DNA of 64,000 nucleotides from Avena insularis (lineage: Eukaryota > Streptophyta > Magnoliopsida > Poales > Poaceae): assembly GCA_023614405.1 (NCBI GenBank), contig CM042684.1, positions 209,938,941 to 210,002,940 of the forward strand, given 5' to 3'. Position numbers and translations under genes: made by a program. How positions within the stretch are numbered: the first letter of the stretch is position 1; each line of letters opens with the position of its first letter. Of the stretch, positions 45,923-55,830 are shown one piece after another. The notes below the pieces were generated by a model. It was not told the DNA's origin. It saw only the letters and a program-made list of their open reading frames with translations, and made no database searches.

Positions 45923-47332
45923 TGATATGTTGGAAACGTATCTATAATTTTGATGTTCCATGCTTGTTTTATATCTAGTTTCTTATGTTTTGTCCACACT
46001 TTGGAGTATTTTTACACGTTTTCTAGAACTACCCTATTAACAAGATGCCACAGTGCTAGTTGTCTGTTTTCTTCTGGTTTTGGTTCCAGAAAAGCCAGAA
46101 AATGAATATTCTCGGAATTGAACCGGACAAAAGCCAAAGTCGATATTTTACCGGAAGACTCATGGAGCCAGAAGACGAGATGGAGAGGGGCCAGGGGCTG
46201 GCCACACCATGTGGTGGCACGGGTCCCCCTGGTCGCACCACCAGGTGGTGTGGGCCCCTGGTCCACCCACCGGCATCGCCCCTTCGCCTATAAAATCCCC
46301 CAGGACAAAAACCCTAGAGACCAGATTAGATTTCCATGAAAAGTTCCACAGCGCCGCCGCCACCAAAGAGGAGATTCGGGGGATAGAAGTCTCTGTTCCG
46401 GCACCTTGCCGGGACGGGGAAGTGCCCCCAGCCATCTCCATCGATATCCACCACCATCTCCATCGCCGTTGCCGATTCCCATGATGAGGAGGGAGTAGTT
46501 CTCTCTCGAGGCTAAGGGCTCACTGGTAGCTATGTGTTCATCTCTCTCTCTATGCGTGATCTTATGGAGATCATGAGCTTTGTAATCTATAGATCTATTC
46601 TGCTACTCAAGTTCTTTAATGAATCTCTGCTTATCCCCACGTGTGTGAAGTTGACAATGTGCACACCATGTGGCACTTATGCTAGAGATTACAAATACTT
46701 GTTATGAGTTATATTTGGAGTTGGATGTCTCTATGAAATTGTGGTGTTTGTTGGAACCATCTAGCGCTCAAGGTGATAGTGTGGGGTTATCTAGATGGGG
46801 AATACGAACTTTAAGGTGTGATGTTATAGCCCTACCATGGATTAGAGTGTCCAACCGGAGAGTAGTTTAGAGTAGTATCATAAAGAGAAGATTTTTATAT
46901 GAGAGTGTTCACTAACGAAAGTATGATCCCTAGGCCTTGTTTCTAAACATTGAAACACCATTTGCAACTAGATCTGTGACATGTTTGCTTGCTTCCATCT
47001 TTATTTCAGATTGCCTTTAGTCTCTTCCTACCAGTCAAGCTCTTTTCTGGCACCGTTACCACTTATAATTATTCATACCACTTGTATTTCACTATCTCTA
47101 AACCGAACTAGTGCACCTATACACCTGACAAGTGTATTGGGTGTGTTGGGGACACAAGAGACTTCTTGTATCTTGATTGCAGGGTTGCTTGAGAGGGATA
47201 CCTTTGACCACTTCCTCCCTTAGTTCGATAAACCTTGGGTGATCCACTTAAGGGAAACTTGCTGCTGTCCTACAAACCTCTACACTTGGAGGCCCAACAA
47301 CTGTCTACAAGAATAGAAGTGCGTAGACATCA
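45923..47332 (+). repeat. Right (3') LTR of element C
   Basis: 1410 bp, TGATATGTTGG to GTAGACATCA, matching the left LTR throughout. From about 46843 onward it is also part of the duplicated block repeated at 52991. Confidence 0.92.
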
Positions 47333-47337
47333 CTCTT
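47333..47337. repeat. Target-site duplication CTCTT (right), element C
   Basis: Matches 40779-40783; the copy in block B lies at 53479-53483. Confidence 0.93.
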
Positions 47338-47583
47338 CTCCTGTGTTTTTTTCTTCGAGATCTGGGTGCCACATCCGCCCACCGGAGCCGAACAATCCAC
47401 CACTAGCCTTGCTTTTCTCTTCAACCCGCTGCTTGTAGGTACCTTGGGAGCAGAATCCTTGCTAACATCCTCGCTAACCGAGGTTGAAGACCTCGCCGCT
47501 GCTTTGTGTTGAGCCCCAGACTCCAGCCCCGACGGACCTGAATCAGTCGGCGACGTAACTATAACCTTCACCTTGCAAGACCT
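47338..47583 (-). pseudogene. Exon 1 of the unrecognised two-exon gene (block A copy)
   Basis: Minus-strand frame SCKVKVIVTSPTDSGPSGLE, then SKDSAPKVPTSSGLKRKAR and GGCGTQISKKKTQE, running into element C and continuing through the CTCTT site to the donor at 40773. Ser/Thr/Lys-rich with a KRKAR basic patch (possible nuclear signal, inferred). The expected ATG is AGG at 47581-47583; the duplicate copy at 53728 keeps ATG. So the copy with the downstream exon has lost its start. Confidence 0.7.
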
Positions 47584-47982
47584 GTTGGTCCACCGCCGCT
47601 GGATTCAGTGTCGGTGGAGGGATAAAAAAGTACCTCCATCACTTCCAGATTTAGGGTCGAGGAAGGGAAGAAAAAGGACCACCGCCGTTGCAGCTAGATT
47701 CAATATCGGGAGTTAGGAAAGTACAGTAATGGATTTGCCCATATGACACGTGCATGGTGGCTAAGAAGAGAGACCGGCAAAGAAGGGGCACATCATGAAC
47801 TAGTGTAAGGAAATATCTTGACTTAACAGGCGCGATATGAAAATATTGGGTTTGGCCATCATTCACTCGAAACACCCCTCTTAGCAATTAGCGGCCCAAC
47901 TTTTCAAATCGCGGTGATTAAAATCAACTTAGGTACTGCGATGCACTGGTGTCTCAACTTTCGAGCCGCAAAATTATATTCT
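47584..47982. other. Upstream flank of the two-exon gene
   Basis: About 400 bases without a gene; contains repeated TGTCGGTGGAGG-type fragments. It should hold the promoter of the minus-strand gene, but no clear TATA box was seen. Repeated in block B at 53729-54108. Confidence 0.5.
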
Positions 47983-48142
47983 CACTTGGATGTGTGTGGC
48001 CATGCGGATCATTGTGGTTTGGAAAATAACACATGCAAAGACACTCCAACATGTTTCCAACCATGTCTAGGAACCCTAACAACATGATGGGATTCAACTT
48101 CCACATGTAGTGGAGCACCAGTTTGAAAGATGTTGCAGCACC
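47983..48142. repeat. Single diverged 165-bp satellite unit (block A)
   Basis: CACTTGGATGTGTGTGG through GTTTGAAAGATGTTGCAGCACC, about 160 bases matching one unit of the array at 55831-57384. It marks the right boundary of the gene island. Confidence 0.9.
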
Positions 48143-49700
48143 TGATGGCCTAAAATATATCGAGCTCGTTGGGGAACCCCAAGAGGAAGGTATGATGGGC
48201 ACAGTAGCAAGTTTTCCCTCAGTTATGAAACCAAGGTTATCGAACCGGTAGGAGCAAGGAAACACCTCCAAGGTATTGTTTCCAACTTGGAATCCTGCAC
48301 AACACAACCACAGAATTTTGCCCCCAACTTACAGTGAGGTTGTCAATCTCACCGGTTTTGCTGAAAACAAAGGATTAAATGTAATGTGTGGAAGATAGTA
48401 ATAGCTTGTAGAAAGTAAACAGAAAACAGTAAACAGTTGTAGATTGATGGTAAAAGAAAGGACCGGGGTCCATAGTTCACTAGTGGTGGTTCTCCTTAAG
48501 ATAGATGACATATTGGGTGAACAAATTACAGCGGGGCAATTGAAAAACATCGAGAAAGCATACATGCATATACTAATCATCTTGACTCCTATGAGATTTG
48601 ATTGGGCATTACAACATTATACATAGACCGTAATCCAACTGCATCTATGACGAATAATCCACCTTTAGGTTATCAATCCGAACCCCCTCCAATATTAAGT
48701 TGCAAGAAATAGATAATTGCATTACACATTGCGTGTAAAGTAAACAATATGATTGTTCTATGAACAAAGGATTGCTATTTTCTCCCTAGTAGCAACAACA
48801 CATCTAGTACCTTAGAGATTTCTGTCACTTCCCAGATTACTAGAGGCATGAACCCACTATCGAGCATAAATACTCCCTCTTGGAGTTGCTAGCATCTACT
48901 CGGCCAAGATATCTACTAACAACGGAGAGCATGCAAGATCACAAATAACAAAGACATGATAGAATCAATAATCAATCTAAAATAACATCTCAATATCCAT
49001 CAGATCCCTACAAACACAACATGTAGATTACAAATAGATGATCTTGATCATGAACGGAGCTCACAAGATATAAACATGGTAGCACAAAGGAGAAGAACCA
49101 ACCATATAGCTACTACATGGACCCGTAGTTCAAGGATGAACTACTCACGCATCACACCGGAGGCTTGCATGGTGATGAAGAAGGCCAAGAGGGTGAATTC
49201 TCCCCTCCGGCAGGGTGCCGGGAAGAGCTTCAGATCCCTCCCGATCTAGGGATGGAGATGACGGTGGCTACAGACTCTTTCGTGGAATTTTGATCAGGTG
49301 CTTAGGGTTTCTGTATCGGAGGCATCTTATAGGCGAAAGGGGAGGCCGAGGGGGTGCCCTCGGCGGGCACACCACCCCCTGGCGCGGGCCAGGCCTGGCC
49401 GCGTGGATAGGTGGTGTGGGCGGCCCCTGGCCCCTCTCCGTCTCGTATTCCGGCTCCGCGTACCCTTTGGTGAAATATTGACTTTGTCTTTTGTCCCGTC
49501 CAATTCTGAGAATATTCATTTTTTGACTTTCCTAGAACCAAAAATAGTAGAAAACAGGCAGCTGGCACTGTGGCATCTTGTTAATAGGTTAGTCCAAGAA
49601 AGTGTATAAAAAGTACTCCAAAGTGTGGACAAAACATAAGAAAGTAGATATAAACCAAGCATGGAACATCAAAAATTATAGATACATTTGCAACATATCA
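48143..49700 (-). repeat. LTR of element E (block A copy)
   Basis: 1558 bp. Plus-strand ends TGATGGCCTAAAA and CAACATATCA; on the minus strand it begins TGATATGTTGCAAATGTATC. Same length as the copy at 54269-55826. Confidence 0.9.
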
Positions 49701-52463
49701 ACATCCCCAAGCTTAACTCCTGCTCGTCCTCGAGTAGGTAAGTGATAAAAAGAAAGAATAATTTTTTAGGTGACATGCACCATCATAAACTTGACCAAAG
49801 TATTTGTGAAACATTGATAGCTGGGATCACAGTACTTCAACATAGCATGAAAGATAAAGTTCTAACAATAAGACATAGCAACTATGTTGTAACATGAAAA
49901 GGCACAAACAAAAGATTCATGAATAACAATGATTTGCAAGACGTTTGTTTGTTTCACATAAAGAAAACATAGCATAGTGGCATTCATCTTGTCCCTCATA
50001 GAGTAGCAAACATAAATGCATAGGACACCTTCAAAGTTCATAAGGGTGACTAGATACAAATAGTTTAAGAACAAGCAATATCAAAGTTATGCATCAATCA
50101 ACAAGTCTTGGGACAATGCACATTAAACTAAGAATAGCCACTATGCTCTCTCAATAGGTGCATAAAGATAAAAGGTGGAGACTCAATATAAAAGTGGAAG
50201 AAAGGCCTTCATAGAAGGAAGTAGGGATTCAAGTTTCATAAAGAGATTCTAAAAATTATGGTACTTATTAGCTTTCAGCTCTCATTGCCCCTATCATAAG
50301 CATCTTGAAGTGATTAAGGTTAAAGTGAACAAACTATGGAGTATATGATTGACAAAGTACAAGTTGAAAATCCCATGTCCCTTGAATACGAGGGTCGCTC
50401 CTCATGCTACTCAAGTTTAGTTATCGGTAAGTTCTTGTCATAGTAAGTACATGTGTATCATCGAGAACCGCCAATGGGGTACCCTGTTCCCAATGATACG
50501 GAAGAATCCCCATGTCAAAATGACAAGGCATGCAGACAACGAGCATCTCAACAATCTTCTTATTTACCATGGGAAAATGGTGCTTTTTTCTCTCGTTCCT
50601 CTTTTCTCATATCTCTTTTTTTTATTTTTTTATTTTTCTCTATTTCTCAATCTCTATCTCTTTTTTATAAGAGGAATGCTTCATAGATTGCTCATTATGG
50701 TTACGCTGCAGGTTTCCACCATGATTAGGCATGGATTAGACCAGCGGCCCAGGCGTTTCTCTAACACACATACATAACTCCATGGACTTACAAGCTCCCC
50801 TTTCATTTCACACCGACGACATCCATAGACAAAAGAGCATGATATCAACTAGGTACAAAGTACAAGTACAATGTTGAAAGCGTTCCCCATGACAGCATGG
50901 TTTTGCTAATCCCCAACATATAAGTGCAAGCATATACAACATAGACGACACAATGGTTCAGGTTTATTAGGGCAAGAAAAGTAAAGTGTGCCATCAAGTT
51001 CGTGAGAGCTTTAATCACTAGTTTTCTCATGACAAGTTTAATTCGGAAGGTAGATAAAAACATGAATATACTTGGAATAGAAAATGCTAATAGGTAGGTA
51101 TGGTGGACTCTTTGGAATAACATGGTTTTATTTGGAGTTGGATGCATGAGTGGAACTCATACTTGGTTATGGAGGCTAGCAAAAGACTGGGAGCGACCAA
51201 CTAAGAGAAATAATGGCCATAATCATGCAAAGCGACAAAACATCATTAATTAAAGCATAAAGTGATATTACATGTCGAAAACTAAAGGATCATAAAGGCT
51301 ATGGTGACTTGGAATAGTCTTAACATGGTGTAAGCATGCGCCAAGTCAACCCAAATAAAGCATCAAAGGAGAATACCACAATACTATGCTTTAATATGCT
51401 AAAACAACGCATGATTCTTTCAAGGAACATTAAACAATCTCAATTGTTTATAACATGTCATGCTACAGCAAAGATCACTAATCATAAAGCCAAAACAATA
51501 TCAAGCATGACATGACAAAGCATAGGCCACAGTCAAAAACAAGCTCTCTTTACCACTTAAGCATGAACTTTCTTACTCTTTTCCAATCCAAACCAAACTA
51601 TTTGAAAACTAATGTATGAAAGAGGGGGTCCAACCAATTTATTCAAGCAAACTAAGAAAAACAAGCAAACAAAAAAACAAAGACAAAGATGCTCCAAGAA
51701 CAACACAACTGTGCACGAAACAATAAAAACGAAGTGTTTGGAAGAAACCTGAAATTTTTATTGATGAAGAAGGGGATGCCTTGTGCATCCCGAAGCTTTG
51801 ACGCTTGTACTTTTTGGATATTTCTTGTGGTGACACGCGTGGCATCTCCAAGATTGAGCTTTAGTCCATTATTCATCTCATTACATCATTCTCTCCATAC
51901 ACCTGAAATTTCTCCTTCATACAAAACTTCACACAATCTTTATTAGCAACATTAGTGCACTCAAGATAATAAGTCTTTGGGTTCAGTTTCAACACCAATA
52001 AAACTTCCATTAAAACACAAGATACTGTATCACTTCCCTAAAAAATCTCAATTCTCCAAAGAGAACTCAAAAAGGAATCAATAAGAAGCAAATGCAAATA
52101 ATGGCAGAAATCTGTCAAAACAGACCAGCAGGTAAAAACCAATTTTTTCGAAGACCTTCTGTTGCTCATATCGAAAAGTGTTGAACTAACAAAAGTTAGA
52201 TGACAACCTGGGGCAGAAGCACAAAAATTCACGCCTCAAAACAACGTACAGATATTTTACACGAATTTTTACAGTGAAGCACAAAAATCTGTTTCGAGAC
52301 AACAACTTTCACAAGCATTACTTCTCTCTCATTAGAGGTTACTATTGGCACAAAAAGCAAATAAAAAGGATAAGGAGAGGTTATTACTGAAGCAATAACT
52401 TCCAAGACTCATCTAAACTTTTGGGTTATCTCCCAATAAGTACTTTTCTTTAACGCCTTTGAG
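49701..52463 (-). other. Noncoding internal region of element E
   Basis: Reverse complement of the C internal region: PPT-type ACATCCCCAAGCTTAACTCC at the LTR edge, pyrimidine-rich tract at about 50578-50672, and the conserved TTGGGAGATAACCC-type block near 52425. No gene seen; short frames are fortuitous. Confidence 0.7.
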
Positions 52464-52990
52464 CTAGGCATGATAATTTCGATGATGCTCACATAAGAAA
52501 TATGAATTGAAGTAAAAGAAAGCATCAAGAAGCAAATTCAAAACACATTTAAGTCTAACCCACTTCATATGCATAGGAATCTTGTAAGAAAATAAATCAA
52601 AGATGCACATAGTAATAATAATGGGTAGATAAAACAAGAGCAACTTCAAAACTTTCAGCACACAGAGAGGTGTTTCAGTACCATGAAAACTTCTACAACC
52701 ATATTTTACTCTCTCATAATAATTTTCAGTAGCCTCATGAATAAACTCAACAATATAACTATCACATAAAGTATGCTTTTCATGATCTACAAACACATAA
52801 TTTTTATCAAGCTCAAAAATAGTGGGATTAAAACCTTCAAACCCACTTTTAACAATTCTATAACAAGATGACTGATCATTCAATATAGGACCATCGTCTA
52901 GAGCTTTATCATAAACATTTTCTAAGCAAAACTCTTTAGTACAATGCATTTCGATGTTAGGCACAAATAAAGGATTATCACAAATAACAT
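52464..52990 (-). pseudogene. LARD-family ORF of element E, C-terminal part
   Basis: Minus-strand frame of about 175 codons starting at the block junction: THVICDNPLFVPNIEMHC, VDHEKHTLCDSYI, FIHEATENYYERVKYG, a hydrophobic segment (LKLLLFYLPIIITMCIFDLF), PMHMKWVRLKCVLNLLLDA and YFLCEH. It matches the C-terminal third of the ORF at 42372-43175. The N-terminal part is missing because of the truncation at 52990. Confidence 0.7.
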
Positions 52991-53478
52991 GAGTGTCCAA
53001 CCGGAGAGTAGTTCAGAGTAGTATCATAAAGAGAAGATATTTATATGAGAGTGTTCACTAGCGAAAGTATGATCCCTAGGCCTTGTTTCTAAACATTGAA
53101 ACACCATTTGCAACTAGATCTGTTACATGTTTGCTTGCTTCCATCTTTATTTCAGATTGCCATTAGTATCTTCCTGTCAGTCAAGCTCTTTTCTGGCACC
53201 GTTGCCACTTATAATTATTCATACCACTTGTATTTCACTATCTCTTCATGGAACTAGTGCACCTATACACCTGACAAATGTATTGGGTGTGTTGGGGACA
53301 CAAGAGACTTCTTGTATCTTGATTGCAGGGTTACTTGAGAGGGATACCTTTGACCACTTCCTCCCTAAGTTCGATAAACCTTGGGTGATCCACTTAAGGG
53401 AAACTTGCTGCTGTTCTACAAACCTCTACACTTGGAGGCCCAACAACTGTCTACAAGAATAGAAGTGCATAGACACCA
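52991..53478 (+). repeat. 3' fragment of a C-type LTR (block B)
   Basis: Begins inside the LTR at GAGTGTCCAACCGGAG (equivalent to about 46843 in the right LTR of C) and ends AGACACCA at the LTR end. It is the left end of a duplicated block that continues with the same flank as at 47333. Confidence 0.9.
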
Positions 53479-53483
53479 CTCTT

Positions 53484-53728
53484 CTCCCGTGTTTTTTCTT
53501 CGAGATCTGGGTGCTGCATCCGCCCACCGGAGCCGAACAATCCACCATCGACCTTGCTTTTCTCTTCAACCCGCTGCTTGTAGGTACTTTGGGAGCAGAA
53601 TCCTTGCTGACCTCCTCGCTAACCGCGGCTGAAGACCTCGCCGCTGCTTTGCGTTGAGCCCCAGACTCTGGCCCCGACGGACCTGAATCAGTCGGTGACG
53701 TAGCTACAACCTTCACCTTGCAAGACAT
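53484..53728 (-). pseudogene. Duplicate exon 1 of the two-exon gene (block B)
   Basis: MSCKVKVVATSPTDSGPSGP with ATG at 53726-53728, then SKDSAPKVPTSSGLKRKAR, and divergence at the end (KKKHGRRV) caused by a shorter T-run. Its downstream exons are absent, since a C-type LTR fragment follows. About a dozen residue differences from the block A copy. Confidence 0.7.
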
Positions 53729-54108
53729 GCTGGGCCACCGCCGCTGGATTTAGTGTCGGTGGAGGGAGAAAAAAGGACCTCCATCACTGCCAGATTTAGG
53801 GTCGGGGAAGGGAAGAAAAAGGACCACCGCCGCTGTAGCCAGATTCAGTGTCGGGAGTTAGGAAAGTACACTAATGGATTTTCCCATATGACACGTGCAG
53901 GGTGGCTAAGAAGAGAGACCGGCAAAGAAGGGGCACATCAGGAACTAGTGTAATGAAATATCTTGACTTAATGGGCGCGATTTGAAAATATTGGGTTTGG
54001 CCATCATTCACTCGAAACACCCCTCTTAGCAATTAGCGCCCCAACTTTTCAAATCATGGTGATTAAAATCAACTTCGTCTCAACTTTCGGGCTGCAAAAT
54101 TATATTCT
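53729..54108. other. Flank of duplicate exon 1
   Basis: Duplicate of 47584-47982 with small indels (about 20 bases shorter). No gene seen. Confidence 0.6.
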
Positions 54109-54268
54109 CACTTGGATGTGTGTGGCCATGCAGATCATTGTGGTTTGGAAATGAACACATGCAAAGACACTAAAACATGTGTCCAACCATGTCGAGGAAC
54201 CCTAACAACATGATGGGATTCAACTTCCACATGTAGTGGAGCACCAGTTTGAAAGATGTTGCAGCACC
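54109..54268. repeat. Single 165-bp satellite unit (block B)
   Basis: Duplicate of 47983-48142, ending in GCAGCACC at the solo LTR. Confidence 0.9.
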
Positions 54269-55826
54269 TGATGGCCCAAAATATATCGAGCTCGTTGGGG
54301 AACCCCAAGAGGAAGGTATGATGAGCACAGTAGCAAGTTTTCCCTCAGTTATGAAACCAAGGTTATCAAACCAGTAGGATCAAGGAAACACCTCCAAGGT
54401 GTTGTTTCCAACTTGGAATCCTGCACAACACAACCACAGAACTTTGCCCCAACTTACAGTGAGGTTGTCAATCTCACCGGTTTTTCTGAAAACAAAGGAT
54501 TAAACGTATTGTGTGGAAGATAGTAATAACTTGCAGAAAGTAAACAGAAAATAGTAAACAGTTGTAGATTGATGGTAAAAGAAAAGACCGGGGTCCATAG
54601 TTCACTAGTGGTGGTTCTCCTTAAGATAGATGACATGTTGGGTGAACAAATTGCAACAGGGCAATTGACAAACATCGAGAAAGCATACAGGAATATACTA
54701 ATCATCTTGGCTCCTATGATATTTGATTGGGCATTACAACATTATACATAGACTGTAATCCAACTGCATCTATGACTAATAATCCAGCTTCAGGTTATCA
54801 ATCCGAACCCCCTCCAGTATTAAGTTGCAAGCAAGAGATAATTGCATTACACATTGCGTGTAAAGTAGACAATACGATTGTTCTATGAACAAAGGATTGC
54901 TGTTTTCTCCCTAGTAGCAACAACACATCTAGTACCTTTGAGATTTCTATCACTTCCCCAGATTACTAGAGGCATGAACCCACTATCAAGCATAAATACT
55001 CCCTCTTGGAGTTGCTAGCATCTACTCGACCAAGATATCTACTAACAACGGAGAGCATGCAAGATCACAAATAACGAAGACATGATATAATCAATAATCA
55101 ATATGAAATAGCATCTCAATATCCATCGGATCCCCGCAAACACAACATGTAGATTACAAATAGATGATCTTGATCATGAACGGAGCTCACAAGATCTACA
55201 CATGGTAGCACAAAGGAGAAGAACCAACCATATAGCTACTACATGGACCCGTAGTCCAAGGATGAACTACTCACGCATCACACCGGAGGCTTGCATGGTG
55301 ATGAAGAAGGCCTTTAGGGTGAATTATCCCCTCCGGCAGGGTGCCGGGAAGATCCTTAGATCCCTCCCGATCTAGGGATGGAGATGACGACGGCTAGAGA
55401 CTCTTTCGTTGAATTTTGATCGGGTACTTAGGGTTTATGTATCGGAGGCATCTTATAGGCGAAAGGGGAGGCCGAGGGGGTGCCCTAGGCGGCCACACCA
55501 CCGCCTGGCGCGGGCCAGGCCTGGCCGTGCGACCATGTGGTGAGGGCGGCCCCTAGCCCCTCTCTGTCTCGTATTATGGCTCCGTGTCCCCCTTGGTGAA
55601 ATATTGACTTCGGCTTTTGTCCCGTCCAATTTCGAGAATATTCATTTTCTGACTTTCCTGGAACCAAAAACAACAGAAAACGTGCAGTTGGCACTGTGGC
55701 ATCTTGTTAATAGGTTAGTCCAAGAAAGTGTATAAAAAGTACTCCAAAGTGTGGACAAAACATAAGAAAGTAGATATAAACCAAGCATGGAACATCAAAA
55801 ATTATAGATACGTTTGCAACGTATCA
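54269..55826 (-). mobile_element. Solo LTR of element E type (block B)
   Basis: 1558 bp, the same length and termini as 48143-49700, but followed directly by satellite and not by an internal region. Flanks GCACC (54264-54268) and GTACC (55827-55831) fit a 5-bp target duplication with one substitution. Confidence 0.88.
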
Positions 55827-55830
55827 GTAC

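Larger units (their letters stand above)
40784..47332 (+). mobile_element. LARD-like LTR retrotransposon C
   Basis: A 6.5 kb element with LTRs of about 1.41 kb and a perfect CTCTT duplication. The internal region of 3.7 kb has a gypsy-like degenerate PBS region (CTAGCGTCGTTGCGGGGGAG at 42209-42228, compare the common TGGCGCCGTTGCCGGGGA form), one 267-codon ORF of unknown function and then about 2.7 kb of AT-rich noncoding DNA. No gag, protease, RT or integrase motif is present, so it must be mobilised by another element. Element E at 48143-52990 is an inverted relative with alignable internal region. Confidence 0.9.
48143..52990 (-). mobile_element. Inverted, truncated LARD-like element E
   Basis: Relative of element C in the opposite orientation. 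On the minus strand it reads: 3' part of the ORF (52990-52464), noncoding internal region, PPT (about 49720-49701) and 3' LTR (49700-48143). It inserted into a satellite unit. The 5' part of the internal region and the 5' LTR are absent here; the sequence is cut at about 52990 by the junction with block B. The LTR is 1558 bp and differs from that of C in its second half. Confidence 0.85.

Noticed and set aside
7534..47982. CACTA or Mutator transposon enclosing the island
   Set aside because: No CACTA-type termini, long inverted repeats or transposase motifs found at or near either boundary. Kept only as a hypothesis in findings.
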